DNA from: Tetrahymena elliotti 4EA
Lineage: Eukaryota; Ciliophora; Oligohymenophorea; Hymenostomatida; Tetrahymenidae
DNA length: 64,000 nt
Assembly: GCA_000231825.2 (NCBI GenBank)
Contig: JH720338.1
Span: 297,339 to 361,338 of the forward strand
Direction: 5' to 3'
The notes beneath the pieces were generated by a model. It was not told the DNA's origin. It worked only from the letters and a program-made list of their open reading frames with translations, and ran no database searches. Positions 47,216-59,132 of the stretch are shown here, one piece after another (positions within the stretch are counted from its first letter, which is position 1; each line of letters opens with the position of its first letter). The translations under genes were made by a program, and so were the position numbers.

Positions 47216-49273
47216 TCAATTCTTCTTGTTGTTGGACTTGGTTTTAAGCTTGGCAGCCTTCTTTTGCAATTCCTTAACTTTTTATAACTTATCTGACTTA
47301 GATTTTTATATCAATTCGTACATTTTTTTATTTTTTCTGGTCATAAGAGCCTTGGCTAATTCCTTTTATTCTTTAGTTTCTTTTATTTACTTGTTCACCT
47401 TCTTTTATTACTCCTTTTCATGATCATATTCATTTTCTGATTCTTCAGCATCTTATTATTTCATGTCTTCAACATCACTTTCTTCATCATAGTTAATTTC
47501 TTCTTCTTCATCTTCCTCATCATCATCGTCATCTTCTTCAACATCTTCATCATCATCGATTTCTTCATCGCCTTCTTCTTCAATGTCACCATCTTCTTCT
47601 TCTTCTTCATCTTCTTCAGCTTCTATTTCTTCTTCTTCGTCGTCTTCATTTTCTTCATCGACTTATTCTTCTTCTTCATCTTCGTCTTCAGAAATTTCAA
47701 CTTCTTCTTCTTCATCTTCATTTAATTCAGCTTCAACACCCTTGAGCAAGTCTAATTGTTTTTGTCTTTCAGGCTTGTATTCAGTTTCATTGTATTCAAC
47801 GAAAGGAGATAAATGAGGAGGTAAGCTCTTACCAGGAGCATATTCACCAACAGGTAAAAGAACTCCATTGTTAATGCTATCATAGATCCATTGAGGTTGA
47901 ATGTATTCTCTTTTTGTTAAAATTAATTAAATTAGTGATAAGTAGAAGAATCTTTTGAAATAAAAACATTAATTATATTTACCTATTTTTAATCATTTAG
48001 AGAGTCTTAGGATCTCTATCAGTAACAAAGTGAGTAATGGAGGGATCATTCCATTAGACTTCAGAGTCATCACCAGCCCAGTGAACTTTACCAGAGAAAG
48101 CGAGAACAATGAATTCAATGGAGAGTCTGGGAACTTCAGATGAGAGATAGAAAACGCAGTTCTTAAAGAGAGAAGTAGCGCTGTTGTCATTACTCATTTT
48201 TTAAATTTATTAATCCTTTTTGAATTTATCATCAATAGCATATTTTTCGTTTTCTTCTTCAGCATTTTCAATAGTTTGTTGGCTATCTTTGTGCTTGAGA
48301 ATGAAGGAAGAATATGAGAAATAGCTCTAATCTTCAATAGATTTGTTGATTTCTAATGGGTACTTAACATTAATAGAGTTAAAAAGCTTGAAGTTAACAA
48401 ACTTAATCAAAGTTTCGTAGAATTCCAAGAAAGTTAACATAACCTTGTAGTCAACTTCAGCAGGTAATTCAGCAGGGAGTTGGAAAGGAGCAATCCAGGT
48501 AATCTTTTATCCTTCAATTTCAGCTTGGTAGTAGATACCTTTAATGGAAATAAAGACCTTTCTTAAACTCTTATTCTTAATGACAAAAAGATTAAATTCT
48601 CTCATAAGCTTAATGCACTTAGTGATGCTATCTCTGGGAACACCAAGAGCCTTGTGGGCAGGGAAACTGGCGAATAAATTAACTAAACATAAAGGATCAT
48701 CTAAATCTCTTAAAGCATCAATGAAAGTAGGATATCTGTTTATAAAAATAAATGTTTAGCATATTTACAAGAAATATTGAAATTTCACATTTTTCATGTT
48801 AATTTATTGGAAAATATGAATGATATTATTGTATTCGTATGAATGAAGAATAAACCATTAAGCTCTTCATTTATTTTGTGGGGATTTTGAAAATTAATTT
48901 TGAGTAATGGAAAGTAGGATTACCTTTCTTTGACAAGATGATTTAAAGAGTATGTGGGCTTTTATTTTTAAAGTAATCTAAGTCTAGTCTTATCACCCTT
49001 GGCCTTTAATTTGATAACCTTTTTCATGTGAGTTTTTAATTCACGGAACTTGTTAAGAATCTTTTCATGCATCAAGTAGTTGATATCTTTCATATGATAG
49101 TAGGTCTTGTTGTTCTTTTACAACTTTTTGGGAGGCTCTCTAGGATAAACACCCTTCAAGATGCATAATCTTCTGAAATCCTTCAAACTAACCTATAACT
49201 TCTTAATAGCCTTAGCTCTGGATATATACTTGGTGGCTTCGCCCCTAGTGTTTTTCATAACTTTCTTAACCAT
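47216..49273 (-). CDS. PES1: Pescadillo homologue, 60S ribosome biogenesis factor (598 aa)
   Basis: Pescad/Nop7 family, the PES1 subunit of the PeBoW complex (with BOP1 and WDR12), acting in the nucleolus on ITS2 processing and 60S maturation. Exons 49273-48924, 48735-47983 and 47909-47216 join to exactly 599 codons including TGA, matching the 588-605 aa of the human and yeast proteins. The N-terminus has the family blocks [46 protein letters not shown] and [23 protein letters not shown] domain follows at about residues 300-390 ([14 protein letters not shown], then THFVTDRD and WIYDSI). Next come a Glu/Asp tract (about 425-517) and a basic Lys-rich coil, also typical. Downstream gene order is all minus strand. 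It is a strong assignment. Confidence 0.96.
47440..47735 (-). repeat. GAA/GAT-rich tract coding the acidic region of PES1
   Basis: On the plus strand this is a TTC/TCA/TCT microsatellite-like run. Read on the minus strand it encodes about 90 mostly Glu and Asp residues of pescadillo. Long poly-Ser frames on the plus strand here are shadows. Confidence 0.85.
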
Positions 49274-50639
49274 TTTCGCTTGTTCAAAAACTAGTAATTA
49301 TTGAATATATTTCTAATAATATAAATAGAAAAATTTTATCTTATTAATTAAATGTATTAATATCGTTTGCTTCTTGCTTGTTTGAAATTGTATCTTAATT
49401 AAATTAAGTAGAGAGATAAACAAACAAAAAAACAAATCAATAAACAAGCAAAATAACAAGCAAATAAATAAATAGAGATAAACAAATAAAGGTTTTTTAA
49501 GATAGCGATTTATTAACTACATTGATCAAAAGTGAATTAAGTCTTTCTAATTGAATGATATTCTTTTAATTTGTTCCATTTATTTTATCTTATCTTATTT
49601 TGCTCTATATGTATTTCATTTATTTCTTAATTTTAACCCAATTTTACAAGTAGAAAATTTATAGATTGATAGAGAGAGATGACTGATAGTGAGAGAACTC
49701 TTTATCATTCATATTTCTTATTCATTTCATATAAAAAAATTATCAATAAACTAATAAATAAATATTTATTTCTACCATCAATTAAATTTTGCTCAAAACT
49801 ATCTTGAAACAACCATTTTTCATTTGTTAATAAATATTTATTTATTCATTTTATTTTTTAATTACAAAAAAAAATCTATTGTCAAAAATAAACTATTTTA
49901 TGATTAATTATTAAATATTTTTTTTTTATTTTTATTAGTTATTTTGTTTTGTAAATCAGAATTTATTTCATTTTACATTTTTTTTAAATTTAATAACTTT
50001 GTGAGTTAAGTTGAGGATAGTTTTGATATTAAAAAAATTTTTTCAAGTTTTTAACAAATAATTATAAATAATAAATTTATTTAATAGCATTTATCATCAT
50101 AACAAAAATTTACAAATGAATTAAATGACTAATTAAATTTTCTCATTTTGGTAATATATCAAATAAATAAGTTTGATATTTTTTATTCCACAAAAAAGAA
50201 TTATTTTTTAGAAGACACATTTTTAATTACTTTAAAATATTTTTAATTGTAGTTGAATATTTTATTTAAATTTACAAAATATTTTATTGAGGATATTATC
50301 TATTTTATTCATATTGATTTTTTTAAGAAAATAAATTTTGCTCCCCCCATCTCTACTATTAAGGTAAAAAATCTGGTCATTTAATTTGTATTGCTGTTAA
50401 AAACTTGATAAATTTTATTTTGATTAATAAAGTATTCTTTGTGTTCATTCTTAATCAGTAAAATTTTAAATTAATTCATTATCAAAAATATCAGCAAATT
50501 TCAATATGGTTTTTGGTCTTTTAAATAATTAATTTAACTGAATTTTAGTAATAAATAATAATAATAAAGTAATTTTAATCATTTATGTGTAATAAAAAAA
50601 GCAAATTTTTATGAATACATAAATTTAAAATTTTCAGTT
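49274..50639. other. Intergenic: PES1 upstream region with a dispersed repeat
   Basis: No gene seen. The part just above 49273 serves as the PES1 promoter region and is rich in CAAA/TAAA runs (49420-49490). The part at about 49920-50100 resembles 55800-55945 in the same orientation. Confidence 0.5.
49920..50100. repeat. Dispersed repeat, copy 1 (second copy near 55800-55945)
   Basis: Shares ordered blocks with 55800-55945: TTTTGTAAATCAGAATTTATT (copy 2 TTTTGTAGATCACAATTTATT, quoted in part), then TTTTTTCAAGTTTTT and AATAAATTTATTTA. Both copies are in the same orientation although the neighbouring gene copies are inverted, so it is independent of the palindrome. Confidence 0.55.
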
Positions 50640-52724
50640 TCATATTAGTGATGAATATATTCTTTGATCTATTTAACTAATGTTGGCTTGATGGTTATTG
50701 GATTTTTCTATAAACTATTTAATAAATTATGTCTATAAATTATCAGATTGAGAAATTTGAAGCTGCTCCTAAAAATAATTGATGACTTTATCTTGCTCTA
50801 CAGCTGCTGATTTAAAAAATAATTTGATTGATTTTAAAAAATACACTAATTATTTACATGTCATGAGGCTAGCACAACCATTCTAATTACATAAATAATT
50901 ATCTTGACATCCAAAGCAGCATATTGATCTTTGCTTAAAATCATCGTAATAGCTTTTTTCAATAAAATTACTTCACTATAAAAATCCAGGAAATCTAAAC
51001 TCTTGCTATTGTCTTATTCTATTTAACTTATTGCATTTTTATATAAGCCCAGAAATTCAAAATTCTTTTTCTAATTCCTTACTTTAAGAATAATAATTCA
51101 TTTTAAATCAACTTCCCTAAACTTAAACAGAACTAAGTTTTTTTAGAAATTTCAATATCTTTTTGACAATTTGTTCTTTTATGAACTTGTTTAAAAGATT
51201 GTTCTCTACTCTCTTTTTTAATTTAACCAATTTAAATATGTTACTTTTTTTATTTAGTTATCAATTTTATATTTATATTTTAAGATACTGTTTATGATTC
51301 TATTATGTTAGGTTGAGTCTATTAGGAAGTATTATTTAGTAAGTCATTTTTAATAATTTATTTAAATAAATTTAGGTTAGATCTACTTTTTTAATTTCTA
51401 TTTTGGAGTTAAATTTAAGAAAAATTTGTTGATTACTCTATTTCCAAATATTTTTTATCTACAGATCCCTTTTTCTTCAAATTCAAAACAGATTATTCTT
51501 TTGTGTCATCTATTTTTTTATTTATTTAACTACTCTATTAATTCAATATTTATTGGCCTGATTTAGCTTCTAATGAAGGCATCAGTATAGGTTCAATACC
51601 TTCTTCCAATATGTAATCTGATTTAAACTCAGAAAACTTGATTTTTCTGGGTAGATATCTCTAAATTGTTGAATATTGCTAAGCCTTAATAACTTTTGGT
51701 AAGTTTCTTAGTACAAAGTTTTCAAGATGAGAATAAAAATTTCTTATCTTATGAGCTTTTTAGTCATAAACTTACCTAAAAATCCTAAGCTCACTAATAA
51801 TGCAATAGTACTATTGCATTAGACTAATATTTCAGGAAAAGTAACATATTAAATTTTGATTAATTAAATTGTTCCATCCATATCAAATACGAATAGAAAA
51901 CTATAATTATCAAACTATTTTTAAACTTTTTAGGCCATATTTTAATTAACTATGTAGGAAATAGGAGAGGAGTATTGTGATTCGTATTAAATAAACTAAC
52001 CTTCTTTCACTGATGATACTTGTTTTTAGATTCTAAATTCTGTTAATTAAACTTATTTAGGTGATCCCATAAACTAATATTAATTCTTACTTACATTTAA
52101 TGTGAAGTAATATTATATTAAGATATATGTACTTTTATATTAATTAAATTATTTAGGTCTAAAATATATTCATCTGTTTCTTCTGCAGAGGCATAATTGT
52201 CTGGAATAATAGTTTTAAATTAATCAGTTTCTTAGCATTTATAAACAGCAATAGATATCATTGAATAAATATTATTTTAAGTTCCTGTTATTATTTTTTT
52301 GTCAAGTAAATTTTTAAAATCAAAACAGAAATAGCCTTCCAACTAAGAGTCTTCACACTATCTTAAATCTAAATCAATCCGATCGTAAGAAGAGCCCTCC
52401 TTTTGTTCATAGAATGCAGCGAATGTAAGATAAGTTTTATTTTAGGTTTTTTGTAAAAGATCTAAAGTTAAATTTCCATTAAATTATCTTATTTATATGC
52501 CTAGAAAATTGTTCTCAAAAGGAATATCTATGTCATCATTCTAAAAAATGTTTTTGACCTAAATTTTGGTTGAATTTAGCCAGTAGAGTATTAAAATGTG
52601 AGGTAATAAAGTAAAGTATGGATAAAACAATAATAATAACTGTTAAATCAGCTCCTAAGAATGTTCTCTTTTTAATACTCTGCTTTGAAGAATTAAGTCT
52701 AAATTTTTAACGAAATCTTACAAT
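50640..52724 (-). pseudogene. Decayed inverted copy of the two-TM ciliate membrane protein
   Basis: Mirror-image relative of the gene at 53068. Reading down from about 52724, the start codon is lost (ATG replaced by ATT). A deletion after KNLDL shifts the frame ahead of the TM segment (LTVIIIVLSILYFI), and a TGA appears soon after. Later blocks survive in pieces: GTQNNIYSM with an intact neighbourhood, AKETDQFK-like sequence, KAITMILSKDQYAA with a deletion, and the final exon's resemblance down to a terminal TGA at 50642-50640. Several indels make it clearly non-functional under code 6. Confidence 0.85.
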
Positions 52725-53067
52725 TAAAAAAACTTCTACATAAATATACATAAACAGAGTTGATAACATAAAACCAAATGTTAAATAGTGATATATTTTT
52801 ATTTGTAATTAAATAAGAAGGGCTGGTTATTGATTTTTAAAGAACTGGTTTAATTTTTTTTATGAGCATATTCTCATAAAAAAAATATGAAACCAATTCT
52901 TTAAAAATCAATGACCCACCCTTCTTATTCAAATTACAAATAAAAAATATATCGTTATTTAATAACATTTAGTTTTATGTTATCAACTCTGTTTATGATT
53001 ATTTATGTAGAAGTTTTTTTAATTAATTTTAAAACAAGAATAAACTTAAAGAAACAAAGAATCAAAT

Positions 53068-55231
53068 ATGTTGTAAGACTTCATTAAAAATTTAGACTTC
53101 TTTTCATAATCAATTGAATTTAATTCTTCAAAGCAGAGTATTAGAAAGAGAACATTGTTCGGAGCAAGTTTAACAATTATTATTATTGTTTTATCCATAC
53201 TTTACTTTATTTATCTCTTATTTGAATATTCTACTGACCAAATTGAACCAAAATTTAGATCACAAACATTTGTCACTAGTGAGGACATAGATATCCCTTT
53301 GAAGAGCAATTTTGCAGGGATATAAATAAAATAGTTTAGTGGAAACTTAACATTAGATCAAGTGCAAAAAGCATCAAATAAAACTTATCTTACATTTGCT
53401 GCATTCTACGAAATAAAAGAGGGTTCCTCTTTCAATCGAATTTATTTAGATTTAAAATAATGTGGAGATCCTGATTTGGAAGGGTATATGTGTTTTGATT
53501 TAAAAAATTTACCTGACAAAAAAATAATAACAGGGACTCAAAATAATATTTATTCTATGGTAGAAATAGCTATGTATAGATGCTAAGACACTGATTAATT
53601 TAAAACTTTTGTACCAGATAACTGTGCCTCTCCAGAAGAAATAGATGAATATATTTTAGACCTTAATAATTTAATTGATATAAAAGTATAAACATCTTAA
53701 TATAATATTACTTCCCGCTAAATGTAAGTAAGCTATAAACATTAATATCAGTTTATGGGATCTCCTAAATAAGTTCAATTTACAGAAATTAAAATATAAA
53801 AACAAGTATCATCAGTGAAAGAAGGTTCCTTCATTTAATATGAATCACAATACTCCTCTCCTATTTCCTTCACAGTTAATTAAAATGTAGCCTAAAAAGC
53901 TTAAAAAGAGTTTGATAATTATAGTTTTCTATTCATAGTAAGTGCCGATGAAACAATTTAACATATAAAAATTCAATATATCACTTTTCCTGAAATATTA
54001 GCCTAATGCAATAGTGCTATTACTTTATTAATGAGCTTAGGATTTTTAGGTAAGTTTATGGCTAAAAAACTGATAAGATAAGAAATATTTATTCTCATCT
54101 TGAAAGTTTTATATAAAGAAACTTACCAAAAGATATTAAGGCTTAATGATATTCAACATTTTACAGATATCTACCCATAATAAATCAAATTTTCGGAGTT
54201 TAAATCAGATTATGTATTGGAAGAAGGTATTGATCCTATACTTATACCTACATTAGAAGCTAAATCAGGTGAATAATTACTAATTTAATAGAGCAGTGAA
54301 ATAACTCCTAAAATAAATGATACAAAAGATTAATCTGTTCTAAATAAAAGTGAAAAAGATTCTACAAATAAAAAATATTTGGAAATAGAGTAATCAATAG
54401 ATAGATCTTAAAATTAACTCCAAACTAGAAATGAAAAAACTTAATCTAAACCAAAAAGTTTTAAGTAAATTATTAAAGGTGAATAGCTGGATCAAACTTT
54501 TTCATAGATTCAAAAAAGTAATACTCTAGAATCATAAAAATTATCTTAAAACATAAATAGGAAATTGACTACTAAATAGCAATAGTAAGGCATTTAAATT
54601 GATTTTATTTAAAAAGAGAGTAGAGAATAATCTTTTAAAAAAGTTCATGATAGAATAAACTGTCAAAAAGATATTGAAATTACTAAATAAACAGAAAAAG
54701 CTCTATTTAAGTTTAGGTAATATATTTATCTATTTTATTATATTTAATCAAATTTTGAAATAAATTATTATTCATAAAATAAGGAATCAGAATAAGAATT
54801 TTGAATTTCTGGGTTTAAGTAAAAAAGCAATAAGTAAAATAGAGTAAGACATTAGCAAGAGCTTAGATTTCTTGCATTTTTATTAAGAAGTAATTTTATT
54901 GAAAAAAGCTATTATGATGATTTTAAGCAAAGATCAATATGCTGCATTGTAAATTATTGGATGTAAAGATAATTATTTGTGCAATGAGTAAGATTCTGAT
55001 GGCTTCATGACAAGTAAATAATTAGTACATTTTTAAAAATCCATCAATTTTTTTTAATGAGCAGCTGCAGAGTAAGATAAACTAGACAATAATTACTTTT
55101 AGGAGTAACTTAGAATATCTCAATCTGATGATTTATAGACATATTTTATTCAACAATTTATAGAAAAATGCAATAATCATCAAGCCAAGATTACGTAAAT
55201 AGATGAAAGAATATATTCATCACTGATATGA
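53068..55231 (+). CDS. Two-TM ciliate membrane protein, intact copy (681 aa)
   Basis: Exons 53068-54716, 54784-55013 and 55065-55231 join to 682 codons including TGA 55229-55231. It starts MLQDFIKNLDFFSQSIEF. The basic motif SSKQSIRKRTLFGA leads into TM1 (about residues 29-54, LTIIIIVLSILYFIYLLFEY). A lumenal or extracellular domain of about 260 residues follows, with paired Cys (QCGDPDLEGYMCFD; YRCQDTDQ with DNCASPEE). A second hydrophobic segment lies at about 312-345 (ITLLMSLGFLGKF). The rest is a charged Gln/Ser/Lys-rich cytosolic tail ending in helical sequence (AIMMILSKDQYAALQIIGCK). The architecture matches a large Tetrahymena family annotated only as putative transmembrane proteins. 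Function is unknown. It is the only intact copy of three here. Confidence 0.85.
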
Positions 55232-56376
55232 AACAGAGATTTTACAATTTTTTGAATTTATAAAAATTTGTTTTTCCTATTTTATTAAATAGTTGAAATT
55301 ATTTTATTTTTAATTAATAATTTAACAGAATTTTAAATTCTATTAACTAATCAATACAAATAATACTTTATTAATAAAACAAAAAAAAAATGTATCAAAT
55401 TTTTCAATAATTGAAATTATGACATAATTTATTACATTAATAACATTCATTTAAAATGATCTAGAGGATAATCTTCAACCAAAAGAGTTTAAATTTCTTT
55501 TTTTGATTAATTGTACCATAAACACTCGAATATGAGGTGAAAAAAAAATAATTTTTCAAAAAAATATTCACCTCAAAATTTTTCATCTTTTTAAAAAATT
55601 CCTTATATTTTGAGTGAAATAGAATTAGTGTTTATGGTATATGGTATTATACAAAGTATCATAACAAAATAATTTATCATTTTATTTTTAAGATTATAAA
55701 AATGTTTATTTAAATTTATACAAAAAAGAAAAATTTTAAAGAATAACTATTAATTTTAATTTATAAAATTCATTTTATTTAATATATCAAGAAATTTTTT
55801 ATTTATGATATTTTGTAGATCACAATTTATTTCATTTCGCATTTTGAGAAAACGCTATGCCATTTTAAGTTTTAAAATTTTTTTCAAGTTTTTCACAAAT
55901 CACTGTAAAGAATAAATTTATTTAGTAATATTTATCAAACTAGCTTACATTAAAACCATAATAAAAATTAAATATTATACTTTAAACATTTAGTAAATGA
56001 TGATAAATATATTTTCATTCATATGTTTACTTAGGTGGTATTTATTACATTTTATTTTAAAAATTTAAACTTAAAATAAAACAGTTAAAAACCATTATTA
56101 CATTATTATTGATCAAATAAAAGGTTAACAATTTAAAACATCAAATATCCTTCTAATTTTTGTTACAAATAAAAAATAAACAAAATATTATTGAATCCCA
56201 AGTACTACTATTGATTGATTCAGTATGAAGGAATTAATATTTAATTTAATCATAAATTACCCTTTTAATTCAAATATAAAATAAAAAAAATATAATTATT
56301 CATTAATAGGGTTTATGTAGAAGTTTTTTTAATTAATTTTGAAAAAAAAGAAACTTTTGAAAACAAAGAATAAAAT
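55232..56376. other. Intergenic with two dispersed repeat copies
   Basis: No gene. It contains the second copy of the 49920 repeat (about 55800-55945), one copy of a segment found again at 58862-59130 (here 55985-56275), and at about 56305-56345 a block resembling the leader of the intact gene at 53068 (TTTATGTAGAAGTTTTTTTA). It also has an inverted pair near 55515-55640. Confidence 0.6.
55985..56275. repeat. Direct repeat, copy 1 (second copy 58862-59130)
   Basis: Shares ordered blocks with 58862-59130: ATAAAAGGTTAACAATTTAA, then ATATCCTTCTAATTTTT, AAGTACTACTATTGATT and TCATAAATTA. The downstream copy abuts the VPS50 stop, so it is probably the original 3' flank, with this one duplicated along with the pseudogene between them. 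Confidence 0.75.
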
Positions 56377-58265
56377 ATATTGTCAGACATTATTAAAAAT
56401 TTAGATTTATTTTCATAGTCAATTGAATTCTTCAAAGCAGAGTATTAGAATGAGAACACTGTTAGGAGCCATTTTAACAATTATTATTATTGTTTTATCA
56501 ATACTCTACTTTATTTGCCTCTTAATCTAATATTCTACTGACTAAATTGAACAAAAATTTAGATCACAAACATTTGTTACAAAAGAAGATATAGATAGAT
56601 ATCCCTTTGGAGAATAATTTTGTAGGAATATAAATAAAATAGCTTAATAGAAACTTAACTTTATTTGAAAAACAAAAATTATAAAATAAAACTTATTTTA
56701 CATTCATCTCAAGTTACTCAAAAAAGGAGGAGTCTTCTTTCACTCAAATTTAATTAGAATTAAGATAATGTGAAGACCCTTAGCTGGAAGGTTATTTGTG
56801 CTTTGATTTTAATAATTTGCCTGAAAAAAAATAATAACAGGGACTTAAAATAATATTTATTCTATGGTAAATATAGCTATATATAAATGCTAAGAAACTG
56901 ATTCTGTTAAATAATTTATTCCAGATAACTGCGATTCTCCAGAAGAAATTGATGAATATATTTCAGACATAAATAATTTAATTGATGTAAATATATAAAC
57001 ATCTCAATATAATATTATTTCATACTAAATGTAAGTTAGCTATAAGCATTAATATTAGTTTATGTCATCTGCTCTATAAATTCAATCTACAGAATATAGA
57101 ATCTAAAAATAAATATCATCAGTCAAAGAAGGTTCCTTTATTTGATAAGAATCTCAATACTCCTCTCCTATTTCCTATATTTTAATTCATAATTAGTCTA
57201 AAAGACTAACTCATAGCCTAATAATTATAGTTTTCTATTCACATTTGATGTAGATGAAACAATTTAATTTGTCGGATTTACTGAAATATTGGCTTAATGC
57301 AATAATGCTTTTGCTTTATTAATGAGTTTAGGATTTTTAGGTAAGTTTTTGGCTAAAACGCTAATAAGATAAGAAATTTTTATTCTCATCTTGAAAACTT
57401 TATACTAAGAAACTTATTAAAAAATATTAAGGCTTAATGATATTCAACATTTTAGAGATATCTACCCAGAATAAATCTAGCTTTCTTAGTTTAAATCAGA
57501 TTATGTATTGGAAGAAGGTATTGATCCTATGCTTATGTCTATATTAAAAGCTAAATCAGGTGAATAAATATTCATTTAATATAATAGTTAAATAAATCAA
57601 TAAATTGATGAGACAAAAGAATAATCTAATCTGAATTTAAAGAAAAAAGAATCTAAAGATAAAAAATATCTGGAAATAGAGCAATCAATAGTTAGAACTT
57701 AAACTTAGCTGAAAATTGGAAACTAAAAAAGTAAATCAAATCCAAAAGTATTTAAATAAATTATTAAAGATAACTAGCTAGTAAAATCACTCTTTTTAGT
57801 AGAGTCCATCAAATACTATTGAATCATTAAAAGTATCCTAAAATATTAAAACGAAATTTATAAAATAGCAACAATAAAAAATTTAAACTGTTTAAATTAA
57901 AAATGAAAGTAGAGAATAATCTTTTAAAAAATTCATGATAGAATAAGTTGTCAAAAAGATATTAAAATTTCTAAAGTATTTTTATATTTTTCTTTTGAAA
58001 CATTTTTATCTTATTAATTTAATAAAATTGAGAAATAAATTATTTTTATTAAAATAAGGAATTAGAAAAGAATTTTGAATTTTTAGGTTTAAGTAAAAAA
58101 GCAGTAAATTAAATAGAGAAAGACATAACAGTTTAGATTTCCTGCATTTTTATAATGAAGTAATTTTATTGAAAAAAAGCTATTATGATGATTTTAAGTA
58201 AAGATCAATATGCTACCTTGTAAATTGTTGGATGTCAAGATAATTATTTATGCGATGAGAAAAGA
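56377..58265 (+). pseudogene. Decayed direct copy of the two-TM membrane protein
   Basis: Relative of the gene at 53068 in the same orientation. The start codon reads ATA. A five-base loss after SQSIEF shifts the frame before the TM region, and a four-base duplication appears at GATAGATAGATAT near 56590. Further indels follow. Recognisable parts include ILSTIIIVLSILYF-like TM sequence, YLEIEQSI, the intron position near 57978-58065 and KAIMMILSKDQYATLQIVGC. It lacks the last exon of the intact gene (3'-truncated at about 58265). Confidence 0.85.
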
Positions 58266-59132
58266 GCATATAAATTTATCTACAATTAATTTTGTTTATC
58301 AAATGATTTATTTTTAACTGACTCTTTTCAAAAAAAAATTTTTTCAAAATAATAAATTTAATTTCTTTTAATTCTAATTTAAAAGTTTTTTAAATTGTAT
58401 TTTTTTAAACTGAGGTATGAATTAAAGATGTTTGTATTTTGGAAAATAATTTATTTTATTTAGTTAAATTGAAGAATAAAAAACTAAAAATGTTGAATGG
58501 TAAACATTTTATGTTTTAGCCCTGTATTTACCTAACTTAAAAAGCAGAGATGAGATGATTAATGGTACATTAATCTTTTTTAAAAGGAACTTGTAAAAAA
58601 TTTATTTAATGTAGAATTTATAATTTTAGAAATAGAATAGAGACTATTAGTTAAAATGAACTTTTAGGGTACTAATTTTATCATGAGCTGTCAATAAAAA
58701 GTTAGAATTAAACCAAAAAAAATATTGAGCCAAAATAAGTTTAAAACAAACAAGAATAGCTAAAACTCAGATTTTAAAAATTTTTGTTTTTCAAAAGTTA
58801 TTAATTTAAGAATAATTAAATTTTTCTATTATGAACATATGTCATTAATAATACCAAGTACTCTATAAAAGATGATGTATATTTTCATAGGCAGTATTTA
58901 TTACATTCTATTTAGAAAAATTTTTAACTGAAACCTATCAGTTAAAAATCATCATTATTATATCAAATAAAAGGTTAACAATTTAAAACATCTTATATCC
59001 TTCTAATTTTTATTACAAACAAAATATATGTAATCATTATAGAATGCCTAAGTACTACTATTGATTCAGTATAAAGGAATTAATATTGAATTTTATTTAA
59101 TTTAGTCATAAATTATCCTGTTCATTTAAATT
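58266..59132. other. Intergenic: 3' side of VPS50 with direct repeat copy 2
   Basis: AT-rich. The segment 58862-59130 repeats 55985-56275. The last bases are the 3' flank of the minus-strand VPS50 gene. No other feature was found. Confidence 0.55.

Larger units (their letters stand above)
50640..55231. repeat. Large palindrome (about 2.2-kb arms) centred at about 52870
   Basis: The inverted gene copy (50640-52724) and the intact gene (53068-55231) are divergent arms of one inverted repeat. The arms also match outside the genes: 52735-52866 is the inverse of about 52873-53040. The tip is ATGAG (52862-52866), a six-base loop CATATT, then CTCAT (52873-52877). Arms near the centre remain closely similar (AAGAACTGGTTT against AAACCAATTCTT), with small differences. 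Confidence 0.85.

Noticed and set aside
47583..47816. Poly-Ser open frame on the plus strand
   Set aside because: It is the antisense shadow of the Glu/Asp tract in PES1, which is spliced, in frame and of the expected family length.
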